Shown here piece after piece: positions 10,971 to 25,200 of a DNA stretch of 64,000 nucleotides. The notes under the pieces are model-generated. The model was given only the letters and a program-made list of their open reading frames with translations. It was not told where the DNA came from and made no database searches. The translations under genes were made by a program, and so were the position numbers. Where the stretch lies: positions 46,838,501-46,902,500 of the forward strand of contig NC_069373.1 of the NCBI RefSeq assembly GCF_021730395.1. Direction: 5' to 3'. Positions within the stretch are counted from its first letter, which is position 1; every line of letters begins with the position of its first letter. The stretch comes from Mercenaria mercenaria (Eukaryota; Mollusca; Bivalvia; Venerida; Veneridae).

Positions 10971-11084
10971 TTTGTGTACGAATATTCATTGCCATCCCTT
11001 GTAAAACATGAAAAGGTGAGTGTCATACATGTGTAACTATATTTATGAATTTTATTCATTCTCGGAAACGGAAATGCGCCGAAG

Positions 11085-12365
11085 AACGGCAGGTACTTAT
11101 AAGACAACATGGTTCAATGTGGCTTGACTGCCATACTGGATTCAATACGAATTCATTTTCATTTATGGTTCAGTCTGGCTTGACTGACATTTTGGATTCA
11201 ATAAGCATAGATTGCTGTACATGGTTCAATATATGGCTTGGCTGACATACCGAATTCAGAAAGAGTAGATTGCCATACATGGTTCAGTCTGGCTTGACTG
11301 ACATACTGGATTCAATACCATTTGATTGTCATACATAGCTCAGTTTTGCTTGACTGACTTACTGGATTCAATAAGAGTAGATTTCCTTTCACGGTTCAAT
11401 ATGGCTTGACTGAAATACTTGATTCAATGAGGGTTGATTGCCACACATGGTTCAGTGTGGCTTGACTGACATACTGGATTCAATAAGAGTAGATTGCCAT
11501 ACATGGTTTAATCTGGCTTGACTGGTATATTGGATTCAATAAGAGTAGATTCCCTTTCATAGTTCAATATGACTCGACTGACATACTGGATTCAGTAAGT
11601 GTAGATGGCCATATATGGTTCAAAACGGCTTGACTGACTTACTAAATTCAGTAAGAGATGATTGTCATACATAATTCCATCAGTCTTGGTCGACATATTG
11701 GATTCAATAAGAGTAGATCCGTTACATGGTTCAATATGGCTTGACTGACACTGGTTTCAATAAGAGTAGATTGCCATACATGGTGCAAGGTGGCTTGACT
11801 GACATACCAAATTCAATACTTGTTGATTGTCATATATGATTCAAGGTGGTTTGACTTGCATACTGAATGCAATACTAGTTGACTGTCATGCATGGTTCAT
11901 TATGGCTAGACTGATATACTGGATTCAATGAGAGTTAATTGTCATACATTGTTCAATCTGGCTTGACTGACATATTGGATTTAAATAAGGGTAGACTGCC
12001 ATACATGGTTCAATGTGGCTTTACTGACATACTGAATTCCAAACTAGTTGATTCATAGTTCAGTCTCATTTGACTGGCATAATGGTTTCAGTAAGAGTTG
12101 ATTATCACACATGGTTCAGTATGGCTTGACTGGCATACCTGATTTAATAAGTGTTGATTGCCATACATGGTTCAAAGTGGCTTGACTGACATACTGAATT
12201 CAGTTCTAGTTGATTGTCATACATTGCTCAATATGGCTTGACTGACATACTGGATTCAGTAATACTTGATTGTCATACATGGTTTAATCTGACTTGACTG
12301 ACATATTTGATTCAATAACAGTTGATTGCCATTCATGGTTCAATCTGGCTTGACTGACATACTCA
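11085..12365. repeat. 57-bp satellite array, about 22 copies
   Basis: The unit contains ATACATGGTTCAATNTGGCTTG, ACTGACATACTGGATTCAAT and AAGAGTAGATTGCC, with spacing 56-58 bp. Divergence between units is moderate, so the array is not freshly expanded. Frames in it are chance. Confidence 0.92.
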
Positions 12366-13010
12366 GGGCTCACACTGGCCACCAAAAACAATAATGGCCA
12401 ACTTCTGAACCTTTGGCATAATTGTTTCAAGCAAAGTAAATATTTGTCTCTTTCCTTTTATTTATCTAAAATAACATATATTCAAAACAGACGGCAAACA
12501 TTTTTATTCTTTAATGCTTTTATTATTGAGAATTTGGACAAAACAACTGAATATGTTTTTTAGAATTAAACAGAATACAAAGCAACTTTCAACAAAGATG
12601 TTAAGTATATTGACAAAATGTCAGAAAAATGCTTCAGTCCACTGACATATTGTGAAATACTTCCAGATGCTCCCATTTTCGTCCTCAAAAGTTATCTTCC
12701 TCTGCTAATTATCTGTAAAGAAAATAGTTAGAACCCATTTCAAAAGTTACTAATTTCTTTATGTATATAATAAACATACATGTAAATAATTTTAGGATGA
12801 TTTACAATTTTAGCACACAGCTAATGTTAAAATGAAAGTAAGAAACTATGTTTTAAACAGACTGTATGAATATATATATATATATGTACTGCATCTGGTT
12901 TTGTTGAATCAGTTGGCTATTTTGACCACCTTCAAAAACAAAAACAACTGACAGGTCTGGCATGACAAAATAAGTTACCTATAAAACTAATTCACAAGGT
13001 TAAAACATTT

Positions 13011-13237
13011 CTAGGACTCACAAGTAGCATCCTTTTCACACATGTATACAAATTGCTTGTTACAGTCATCCTCGAACCAATAGTGGTAATTAAAGATAAA
13101 GGAGTAAACACAGTCATGATCAGTCGGAGTGTAGGAAGGAGCAAACAACGAAAGGAAAGACACTGGTTCCCCTGAATAATGCCATACAAAGTCGCCCTCA
13201 TTCTGTATATCATTCAGTCCAATCCAAATATCGTCAT
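13011..13237 (-). CDS. Lectin gene coding exon 7: C-terminal half of the CTLD
   Basis: It reads YDDIWIGLNDIQNEGDFVW (first codon split with exon 6), then SGEPVSFLSL, DHDCVYSF, WFEDDCNKQFVYMCEKD and ATCES-stop. WIGLND is the CTLD hallmark. The three Cys at DHDC, DDC and YMC fit the conserved disulphides. An extra Cys three residues from the end is unusual. The 3' UTR probably continues below 13011, with AATAAA on the minus strand near 12500. Confidence 0.85.
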
Positions 13238-16200
13238 CTTCAAAATTCAATCAGATAATAAACTTATAATTTACAAAATTATATAATTGTATTGCTTATC
13301 ATTATTGCAGTAATTATGAGAAAACAGATATTTTACTTTTAAATCAAATTTAGATATCAACTGCACTCGACTGTTTTCATATTTTTCTATTATCAAACTA
13401 TGTTATTGTTGTTTGTGCTCACTCTGCTTTTTAGGAAAGATCTATATATAACAATGTATATCTGATCAAAAGAACATCATAATGGATGAAGGTGTTCCCT
13501 GGAGTTTTACAACTCCGATAGTTTACACTTGTGGTACAGAGTCATAATAACCTTACCATGGGAATTTTACGCTCAGGTGAGCTAAAACCAAGCATATAAA
13601 GCGCTATAAACACAAAGTCATTTAACAGAACCAACTTTGATTTCTGTCAGTATTTAAAACCTAGATTTTTATATTTTGTATGTATACATCCACAGATCAA
13701 AGAAGGCTCATAAACTGAGATACACTCATTGCATGTCCCAGCTCAACAGTAAAACTTATTTACCTCCTACAACCATCCCCAGTCTTTTATAATACATTCC
13801 CAACCAAATGATAGCTGTGGCAAATACTATTTATAACAGCAATTAGACTGTCTTACTTACATTTATTAGCTATCATAAAGGTAAAATCCGCTTCTTGTTG
13901 ACTCTGGATCTCTGCAAGATATCCACCTGTTTCATTGCAGGCAGCCTGATAATAATAAAGTGATAAGTTTGATTATCTTTGAAAATTGCATATTATTCAT
14001 TTCATGATTTTATGTCATTTGTATTGTTTTTTCTCAATGCAATTTTCCTATTCAGATAAATTTTCATTTCAATGTCTGAAGCTCTGCGGTGAATACCATT
14101 CACATGGCCTGTCAACACTGACTCTCTCTCTCTCTCTCTTTTCAAATGAGATGAAAAAAGAGCCAATTATACTTCCATGTGGTGCTAATGATGACAGGAA
14201 CTGCACAAAAAAAAGAGGATGTGTTGATGATTTACGTTCTGTAACAAATTTAAGACAGGCAATGTAGTTCCATTAGAAATTATTACATTTTTCGTATGCA
14301 GGTTGATCTGCAGATTGAAAGTAGTTCTTGATGCAAGGACTTTTGAAAGTTGGGAGATAGTAGCAGCTCAAACCAAAACTGGACATTTAACAATTGAACA
14401 CTGATGTTAATGAGTTATTAGAGGAAAGCATCTATGAGAAAACAAAGATTTCAATATGACTTTTGTATAAATAGTCATGTCTATAGAACACCAGACAAAT
14501 GGACACAGACAAAAACAAAACTGTGTCCCTTCCATTGAAAATATCTTGGACACATGATTATTTTGAATATTATCTTTAGAACATGTGGATCATACATTGT
14601 AATATCATAGCCATATAATATCATAGCCGTAATATAGTAACTGCTAATAAAAATTAGGCTATTTACGAGTCCATCAATAAGACTTTTAGCAATTTAATCT
14701 AAAAGCAACAAAATGACTTTTGAAAATAAAAGAGTACTTTCAAGTTTGTTATCATACTAATTGCCACATAGGTTACACAACTCAGTTTAATTCCAGAGTT
14801 AGAAGGCCTTGAAAACTCTTTTGAAATGGACAATTCTCCTCACATTAACACTCTGAAATCAAATGTGCGCTGGCTCCATCTCTAATTCTTAGCAATGCCT
14901 TTGCAGCAGTGGCTCCTCCTCTTGGAAAAAATGCATATAAACAGATGAAACTCGTCAAAAATCAAATAGGTTTAAGTTATAAAAGATATTTTTGCTAGCA
15001 AGATATAACGACATCACTGAAATCTCTAATAAATGTAAACTTGAGCTGCTTTTGAGAAAGCACATGACTCCAACAACTGCCTAATCATTTAGTGATTCAA
15101 AGTGGTTTGGTGGTTCCGATCAGTAATTTTTGGTAGGTCTAGATGGTTTGGATGAATGGTTCGAGTCAGTAATTCATGGACCATAATTCAAAAGTGCCTG
15201 GACCGATTTGGCTAGTTATCCAACTTGGCCGAGGACTTATTGGGAAACACATTTTGTTCAAGTTTGATAATGATCAGATGAGAAATGTTCGACTAAGAGT
15301 GCGGACAAGATTTGTGACAGACTGACAGGAATAAATCAATATGTCTGCCTCACCAGTGTGTGGTGGGAGATATAATAAGGGCACAATATATAGACAGATG
15401 TCCACTTTCGGTGAACTGGTCCTATAACCCAACATTCAGAAGTTCTCACTTCAAGTAATGCCTTCACACTGCAAATTGATCTGCATACATAACAATTATA
15501 ACCATTCTGAGTGGAACTACGTTGTCCAATTTTATAAAGAAGGTCTTAAATTTCTTCGAAGTAAAAAAAACACAACCTCTATCTTTGTTTACTTTTCTCA
15601 TATAGTTCTTGTTTTAGGCACCGCCTCTGAAATGTAATTGACTCTTAAACTTGGCTCCATCAAAGAGAGGGAGCCAATTTTTATATGCTATGATTCATAA
15701 AGCTATAACAGTGGTATCTGAAGTCCCATCAGCTGCGTCTGCTCAATAGATTTCTCTAGCCAAGCATTAGATACAATCATAACTTATTTCATTTGCACAT
15801 GTGTACAATACATTGACTGAATTCTATCAAAATATTTAATTCTTGAAACAAGAATGGGTCTGTAGGACACAGGGTGTGACCACACTGGTATATCTGTCAC
15901 AAGTAAGAGGCAATAATTCAAATGCTTGCAGTCTTAAGTGGGTATAGCCTCAACAAACATTTTATATAAAGGATTCATTATTCTAAGTCATATACTTTTT
16001 GACTTATGAGCATTACAAACAAAACTCGACTATTTTGGCTATTTCAAGGGCCATAACTCTGAAAAAAGCATTAAATTTCTCAAGAAGGATGCCAAGCTTT
16101 CAAGGTCACATCATGATAAAGACTCATGCAAAGAGTCATGAATTTACATCAAATACTTTTTGAGTTAGCAACGTCATTAGGTGAAAATGTGCAGTTTTGA

Positions 16201-19200
16201 CTATTTCAGGGGCTATAACTTTAAAAATAGGGAATGAAGCCAAACTTAAAACTAGAAAATGCTTTTGTAAAAAAGCGCATGTCTCCCCCAATGCAAAGTC
16301 CTATAGGCAAGAAGTCAATAGGAGTCAGGAGTGAAAGTCAAAGAGACACTGATGGTTGGCTGCAATAGGGGTCATCTACTTGGCATGTCCAGTCATCCCG
16401 CTAAATTTCAACACTCTTGGCCTAGTGGTTCTCAAGTCACTGTTCAGGCTCCTGTGACCGTGACCTTTGATCAAGTGACCTAAAAATAAATAGGGGTCAT
16501 CTAGTCTGCATGTCCAATCATCCTATTAAGTTTCAACATTGTAGGTCAAGTGATTCTCAAGTTATTTCCAAAAAATGATTTTACATGAACAGGCCACTGT
16601 GACCTTGACCTTTAATAGACTGACCCCAAAATCAATAGGGGTCATCTACTCTGCATATTCAATCATCCTATGAAGTTTCAACATTCTGGGTCAAGTGGTT
16701 CTCAAGTTATTGATCGGAACTGGTTATCAATGTTCAGGCCCCTGTGACCTTGACCATTAACGGAGTGACCCCAAAAACAATAGGTGTCATTTACTCTGCA
16801 TAAACAATCATCCTATGAAGTTTCAACATTCTGGGTAGAGAGGTTCTCAAGTTATTGACTGGAAATGGTTTTCCATGTTCAGGCCCCTGTGGCCTTGACC
16901 TTTAACAGAGTGACCCTGAAATCGTTAGGGGTCATCTACTCTGCATGACCAATCATCCTATGAAGTTTCATCATTCTGGGTCAAGTGGTTCTCAAGTTAC
17001 TGACCGGAAATTGTTTTCAATGTTCTGGCCCCTGTGACCTTGACCTTTCACAGAGTGACCCAAAAATTGTTAGGGGTCATCCACTCTGCATGACCAATCA
17101 TCCTATGAAGTTTCATCATTCTGGGTCAAGTGGTTCTCTAGTTATTGATCAGAAATGGTTTTCAATGTTCAGGCCCCTGTTACCTTGACCTTTGACGGAG
17201 TGACCCCAAAATCAATAGGGGTCATCTACTCTGCATGACCAATCATCCTATGAAGTTTCAACATTCTGGGTGAAGTGGTTCTTTAGTTATTGATCGGAAA
17301 TGGTTTTCAATGTTCAGGCCCCTGTGACCTTGACCTTTGACGGAGTGACCCCAAAATCAATAGGGTCATCTACTCTTCATGACAAATCATCCTATGAAGT
17401 TTCAACATTCTGGGTCAAGTGGTTCTCTAGTTATTGATCGGAAATGGTTTTCGATGTTCAGGCCCCTGTGACCTTGACCTTTGACGGAGTGACCCCAAAA
17501 TCAATAGGGGTCATCTACTCTTCATGATCACTCATCCTATGAAGTTTCAACATTCTGGGTCAGGTGGTTCTCTAGTTATTGATCGGAAATGGTTTTCAAT
17601 GTTCAGGCCCCTGTGACCTTGACCTTTGACGGAGTGACCCCAAAATTAATAGGGGTCATCTACTCTTCATGATCAATCATCCTATGAAGTTTCAACATTC
17701 TGGGTCAAGTGGTTCTCTAGTTATTGATCGGAAATGGTTTTCAATGTTCAGGCCCCTGTGACCTTGGCCTTTGACGGAGTGACCCCAAAATCAATAGGGG
17801 TCATCTACTCTTCATGACCAATCATCCTATGAAGTTTCAACATTCTGGGTCAGGTGGTTCTCTAGTTATTGATCGGAAATGGTTTTCAATGTTCAGGCCC
17901 CTGTGACCTTGACCTTTGACGGAGTGACCCCAAAATCAAAAGGGGTCATCTACTCTTCATGACCAATCATCCTATGAAGTTTCAACATTCTGGGTCAAGT
18001 GGTTCTCTAGTTATTGATCGGAAATGGTTTTCAATGTTCAGGCCCCTGTGACCTTGACCTTTGACGGAGTGACCCCAAAAACAATAGGGGTCGTCTACTC
18101 CAGCAGCCCTACAACCCTATGAAGTTTGAAGGTTCTAGGTCAAATGGTTCTCCAGTTATTGCTCGGAAATGAAGTGTGACGTACGGACGGACGGACGGAA
18201 GGACGGACGGACGGACAGGGCAAAAACAATATGTCTCCTGGGGGAGACATAATAAGAGGTGCACAAGTTTATTACATGGTAAAGATTCATGCATGGTTTC
18301 ATCATTTAATATCAAAAACTTTTTGAGCTAGGCGCGTCAAAAGGTGAAATTGTGCATATTTGACTATTTCAGGGGCCATAACTCTGGAAATAGGGGGTGG
18401 AGGCAGTCGAAAAATGGGAGGTTTGCATGTTCATTTCATAAAGACATGTGCAAGGTTTCATCAATTTATAGCAAATACTTTTTGAGGTAGGCGCGTGACA
18501 AAGTGAAAATGTGCATTTTTTACTATTTCAGGGGCCATAATGCAGGAAAAAGGAGATGGAGCCGGACGAAAAATAGGAGGTGCACAACTTCAATTCATGA
18601 TAAAGACTCATGCAAGGTTTAATTAATTTATATGAAACATTTTTGAGCTAGGCACTTCAAAAGGTGAAAATGTGCATTTATGACTATTTCAGGGGCCATA
18701 ACTAAGGAAAAAGGGGTCGGAGCCAGACAAAAATAGGAGGTGTGCATGTTCATATCACAATAAAGGCTCAAGCAAGGTTCCATCAATTTCTATGAAATAC
18801 TTTTTTGAGGTAGGCATGTCACAAGGTTAAAGTGTGCATTTTTGACTGCCATAACTCAGGAAAATGGGGGATGGAGCCGGATAATAAATAGAAAGTGCAT
18901 AAGTTCATATCAAGATGAAGAATCCTGCAAGGCTTCATCAATCTATATCAAATATTTTTAGAACCAGGTGCGTCACAAGGTGAAAATATAATTTTTTTTA
19001 CTATTTCAGGGGCAATAACTCTGAAGAAGGGGGCAAAACCGGAAGAAAAATAGAAGGTGCAAATGTTCATAGCTTGAGAAAGAATCATGCAAGGTTTCAT
19101 CAATTTCAGGGTTGCCAATTAATTGGGGGAATGAAATGCCCTGACATTTCACTGACATTTTCCTGACTAAACCATACTTTTCACTGACCAACACTATCCT

Positions 19201-22200
19201 ATTTTTAGACCTCCTCGTCCTCTACAGCAATCCGATCTATCATTCTATACTTATGCTTTGGAGGCAAGGGTTTCAGAGCCTTTCAGTTTTCAAAATTCCA
19301 AAAGTTAACATAAAAAAGAAAATTGATTCCATTTAAATTATGTTTTTACACATTCACACAAAATGTAGGATAAATACTGCTTGAAAACTGTGATAGGTAT
19401 TGGACGTCCTAAACATCAACCCAGAATTTCATTTTTCCCTGACTTTTCTAAAATTTCATTTTTCACCGATCATTATCAAGATTTCTGTGACAATTCACTG
19501 ACCTTGAAAAAAAGATTTCCTCGACTTTTCAAGGTAAATGGCAACCCTGAATTTTTATTAAATTCTTTTTGAGTTAGGCGCATCACAAACTTAGGATGGA
19601 CAAACACATAGATGGATGCACAGACAAGACCAAAATTATATGCCCACCACCACTCATGGAAAGGAACGCAAGAATGTATGTACTGCAGTATGCAATAAAA
19701 TGTCATTTCATTTTATTTTTCTTTCATAGGTGTAATACATTTAGATTCTATAATGATAAAAAAAAATTAGAACAGACTATTCAAACAAGAGCTATCAGAG
19801 GACAGCAACACTCGACTATTCAACAGCCTTGTCAGGTTAATGAATATTAAAGTCCAAAACGGGAATGACCTAGTGATATCACGAAAACGAATATTCTGAC
19901 CAATTTTCATGAAGATTAGACCAAACTGTGGTCTCTTGCGAGTAAACAAATATTTTCTTTGATTTGACCTAGTGACCTATTTTTCTATTTTTATTTTTAG
20001 ATTTCATCACGGCAGCCATTCTGACTAGATTTATGAATATCCAGTGTAAAATGCAGCCCCTATTGCGTACAAAAAGGCTTTTCTTTGATTTGACCTAGTG
20101 ACTTAGTTTTTAACACCAGTTGACCAAAATCTGAAACTGACCTAGATCTCATCCAGACAAACAACCTGGTTGAATTTCATGATGATCAGGCGTAAAATGC
20201 AGATCCTGTTGCATACACAAAGTTTTTATTTGATTTGACCTAGTGGCCTTGTTTTATTTAGACCCCTGATGACCCATTTTCAAAACTGACCAAATTTTAT
20301 GAATATCAACTGTAATATGTAGCCCCTATTAGGTACACAAGGTTTTTCTTTAATTTGACCGAGTGACATAGTTTTTGACCTTAGATAACCAATATCTAAT
20401 CTTGACCAAGATTTTATCCAGACAAACATTCTGATCAGATTTCACGAATATCTGGTGTAAAATGCAGTCCTTAATGTATGGTGGCATATTTCTGCATACG
20501 ATAACCACGAAAATATATAGAGCTTTCACGAAACTTTACAAACTTTTCACGAAAAGAATCTCTTGTTCTAAGAGGAAAAAATTCACGATTGTGCCAACTA
20601 CTGCATACGATAACAAATACGGAATGAAGAGAAATAATAAAGGGAGTTAAAAAATACGTTGATTTTGAAACCCATCTGAATGTTATAATTAAACATCTAT
20701 AAGTTCAAGACACTCTTAGGGGTGGTGGTCGGGGATTGAGATGGATATAACACACTTCATTCCGTAGAGGGGACTATTGGGTTATCTTTATGCAGTTCAG
20801 GGCACTACTTTGACATATTGTCTCGTTAACCAGATAAAACTTTCACGAAAACTTTCTCCTACTTTCACGAAAGTTTGTTCAAATTTTCGCAAAAAGTATT
20901 GTTTTTTCGCGAAAGTTAATAAACTTTTCATGAAAACTTTATGATTATCGTATGCAGAAATATGCCACCATATTAATGCATACACAATGTATTTTTTTTT
21001 GTTTGAGCTAGTGATCTTGCTTTTAATCCCAGATGACAAATATTCAAACTTGACCTAGATTTGATCTAGGAAATCATTCCTTCTAAATTTCATGAAGATC
21101 AATTGAAAAATACAACTTCTATCGCATACTAGTATTTAACCTAGTGACCTAGTTTGAGACCCCTGATGACCCATTTTCAAACTTGACCTAGATTTTATCA
21201 AGGCAATCATTCGAACTACATTTCATGAATATCCAGTGTAAAATGCAGCCCCTTTTATAAACACAAGGTTTTCCTTTAATTTGACCGAGTAACCTAGTTT
21301 TTGACCTTAGATGACCCATATTCAAACATGACCTAGATTTCATCTAGACCAACATTCTGATCAAATTTCATGAGATCTGATGTAAAATGAAGTCCCTATT
21401 GCATACACAAAGTTTTTCCTTGATTTGACCTAGTGTCCTAGTTTTTGACCCAAGATTACCCATATTCAATGCTGACCTAGATTTTATCAAGGAAATTATT
21501 CTGACCAAATCTCATGAAGATCAATTGAAAAATACAGTCGAGACTGCCTTAACGACCCCCTGAATTTAGCGACTCCCTGTCATATGCGACCCTATTTTAT
21601 GCTCCGGGCGCAATTTACTATTAAAAGAGTCTGAATTAAGCAACCCCCTGCCTTACGCACAAGCGACTGTGAAATCAGGCTCCCGAATCGATATTTAGAC
21701 GTTTTCAGCGACTTTGAGACGCTCCTCGCAAGATTTTACACGATAGAGTTACCGTTCTTTATCTCGCGTGAAGTTGTTTGAGACGAGAACTTATTTGTTT
21801 AAAAAAAAATGGCTGTTTGAAAAAGCATAAAAAAAAACTGTTTTCCACTTTAGAACAGCGTGTTAAGGCACTTGAATTACTCGATTAGGGAAAACCAGCG
21901 TATAAAGTCGCTGAAAAATTTCGGAGTCGGTGCAAAAATTAACTTTTTTTTCCTGGTGAAACAAAAATATGGCGGTATATTTAACGGGAAACGACGAAGT
22001 TAACACAGATTAAGATGCAGTCAATAATCGAATTAATGTAAATTGAACAATTAGTACACAAAAATATAAATATCATAAACCTCAGTGTGTAAATAGTTCA
22101 AATGGAACATTTTATTTTTACTGCTCCCCTTTATTTTCTTGCCAGATCATGAGCTTAAATTTGTTTATCAACATCACACGAATGATGCAAATTATTTGAA

Positions 22201-25200
22201 ATTTATATTTTATCAATATGCAATTAAAGAAATAGTACTTAATCATTTTCCACTCCTACCTTAAAAAAGGCCAATATGTAAGTATCCGATATTCATGTAC
22301 TTTAATTGGAAAAATATATGAAACCAGCGTCATCCTGTTAAGTGAGACTGTTTTAAGAGACTCCCTGTCATATGTGACCTTTTTCGCTGCTTCCCAAAGT
22401 CGGTCTCTTAAAACAGTCTCGACTGTACATCATCTATCGCATACACAAGGTTTTTCTTTGATTTGATCTAGTGGCCTAGTTTTTTACCCCCGATGACCCA
22501 TGAACTTGGCCTAGATGTCATCAAGGAAATCATTCTGACCAAATTTCATGAAGATCAATTGAAAAATACAGCCTCTATCGCATACACAAGCTTAATGTTT
22601 ACAGATGACAGACAACAGACGCCGGACACCGGACATCAAGCGATCACAATAACTCAACTGAGCATTGAGCATTGCTCAGGTGAGCTAATAAAAACACAAA
22701 ATTTAGAGACTATTATGTGTCATTTAATTAGATAGAATTTTATGCTTTTAACTTGTTAAGTATATAATATTATGTGAAAAATGATAACATACAACAGCTG
22801 ATAGCCAATCTAGCCCCCTGTCACTAAGATAATAACAGCTACCACTGAAAAAGACCCATCCTTCTTCTGGACATGGTCCAACTGCTTCAAAATCTGTAAA
22901 TAATGACATATCTATCCTGCAAACATGGTTCAGCTGCATTATTTCATCACGAGCGGGAACCTGGGTAAAACCACCGACCTTTCGTAAGCCAGCTGGATGG
23001 CTTCCTCACATGGAGAATTCAACATCCCAAATGATGCTCGAACCCACATCAATGAGGGGCAAAATCCTAAGCTTTTAAAATGCCATTCAGTTTCAAAGTT
23101 ATATTGTCAGATGACAATGTGAATAATTTATCCTGAAGAGGATTATTCAATTTCCTTCATAAGATCTATTTTTGTTGTCCAAAATAAAACATTTTATTAT
23201 ACATACTGTTCAATTCAGTTTTAATAACGGCACTGTGGTATAACTTCTACGTTTAAGTTAATAGGGTATATTCTCATTAAAAAAATGCAATCCTTACTTT
23301 ACACTATATGAGAACAGAAACAAAGTAAATATCGAGTCAGTCTGTTCACATCTGTAAAGATGTCATATACAATTCTTACAACAAAATCAAGAATCAAGGC
23401 CCAGTCAGCAACAAAATATTATATAACAGCACAAATACCTTCACAGTTCCTCCCTTTAAATCCATCACTACAACTGCATGTGTAATTGTCTCCAACCTCT
23501 ACACATGTACCATTATTCTTACAAGGGCTTGTGCTACACATGTCCAATTCTGTATTATAGAAATATGTTATTTAAGGATTCTTCTGGAATAGAAGAATTC
23601 AACACCCTAAGTGAGGCTTGAACCATATCATTGAGGGGCAAAGCCCAAAGCTTTTAAAATGTCATTCAAAGTTATATTGTCAGATGACAATGTAAATAAT
23701 TTATCCTGAAAAAGATTACTTAAGATAAAACTATGATTCTTACACTTTGAACACATCATCATTTGTTCAATTTCCTTCATAAGATCTATTTTTGTTGTCC
23801 AAAATAAAACATTTTATTCTACATACTGTTCAATTCAGTTTTAATGATGGCACTGTGGTACAACTTATAGGTTAAAGTTAATAGGGTATATTCTCATTAA
23901 AAAATTGCAATCCTTACTTTACACTATATGAGGACAGAAACAAAGTAAATATCAAGTCAGTCTGTTCACATCTGTAAAGATGTCATATACAGTTCTTACA
24001 ACAAAATCAAGAATCAAGGCCCAGTCAGCAACAAAATATTATATAACAGAACAAATACCTTCACAGTTCCTCCCTTTAAATCCATCACTACAACTGCATG
24101 TGTAATTGTCTCCAACCTCTACACATGTACCATTATTCTTACAAGGGCTTGTGCTACACATGTCCAATTCTGTATTATAGAAATATGTTATTTAAGATTC
24201 TTCTGGAAAAGCCATTTATGAATGATATCACAATGTTTCCTTCAGCATTCTTGAGTTATCATCTGGAAACTGTGAACTTGACCTACTGACCTCAAAATCA
24301 ATAGATTCATCTGCTGTACATGGGCAAACTCTCTATCAACTTTCGTGATCCTATGCCCAAGCATTCTTTAGTTATCATCCGGAGACTGTTTCACTGTTCC
24401 GGGTCACTGCGACCTTGACCTTTGACTTACTGACCTAAAAATCATTAGGGGTCATCTACTGGTCATGACCAACATCCCTCTTAACTTTCATGATACTAGG
24501 CTCAAGTGTTCTTGGGTTATCATATGGAAACCATTTAAATGTTCAGGATCACTGTGACCTTTGAGCAACTGACCTCAAAATCAATAGAGTCATCTGCTGG
24601 TCATGGCCAACCTCCTATCAGCTTTCATGATCCTAGGTCCAAGGGTTCTTGGGTTATCATCCAGATACCATTTAACTGTTCCTGGTTGCTTTGACCTTGA
24701 CCTTTGAGCAACAGATTTCAAAATCAATAGAGGTCATTTGCTGGTCATGACCAACCACCCTATCAACTTTCATGATCCTAGGCCCAAGCGTTCTCGAGTT
24801 ATCATCCAGAAATAAATTATTCTATGGACCAATTGACACATATATGACCCATTTTCTGTCCAGTTTGCCAGGAACCTACATATTGTAAGAATTACTTACC
24901 ATCTCTTTCAATGTGTACCCGAGTTGTAATATTTCTAAAGCTTTATGGACAGGCTATGAATTAGTTGTAATATTTTTAAAGCTTTATGGACAGGCTATGA
25001 ATTAATTTGATATTTTTCAAAGTCATCAAACTTTCAAAACATATTAACAACTTTGACATGAAAAGAGCGGGGTTTAGTGTCCCTTGCCAACTTTGACTTG
25101 AAAAGAGTGGGGCCTAGTGCCCACTCCGGCTCTATCTTCCCTGTATATTTCACTTATAGAATTTCATTTTTTTTTCAAATTTGCCTAATAAACAAATACA

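Larger units (their letters stand above)
15846..19655 (-). mobile_element. Tandem-unit element with CTTGTTT end, reverse orientation, twice interrupted
   Basis: On the minus strand the 3' terminus is CCCTGTGTCCTACAGACCC followed by ATTCTTGTTT (15846). The body is an array of about 160-bp units marked by TTTGACTATTTCAGGGGCCATAA (18369, 18528, 18689 and others). The other end holds short GACA/GGAC-type runs and GCCCACCACCACTCATGG near 19655. Two later elements sit inside it, at 16244-18252 and 19107-19549. Host array sequence resumes on the far side of each. Confidence 0.65.
19784..22686 (-). mobile_element. AGCTCACC-type element, reverse orientation, carrying two nested insertions
   Basis: On the minus strand it starts AGCTCACCTGAGCAATGCTC at 22686, then TTGTGATCGC and a GTCCGGTGTCCGGCGTC tract. 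It ends at 19784 with the hairpin CTGTCCTCTGATAG followed by CTCTTGTTT. The body is a diverged array of about 120-160-bp units containing TTTGATTTGACCTAGTGACC and CAAATTTCATGAAGATCA. Insertions lie at 20477-20972 and 21537-22425. No coding content of its own. Confidence 0.7.
23010..24209. repeat. Direct duplication of about 0.6 kb carrying the EGF exon
   Basis: Copy 1 is about 23010-23592 and copy 2 about 23596-24209. They share AGTTATATTGTCAGATGACA, TTCCTTCATAAGATCTATTT, CAAGTCAGTCTGTTCACA and the whole EGF exon. Copy 1 lacks about 50 bp seen near 23715-23765 in copy 2. The left edges fall in SINE-derived sequence (GAATTCAACA.CC). Confidence 0.9.
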
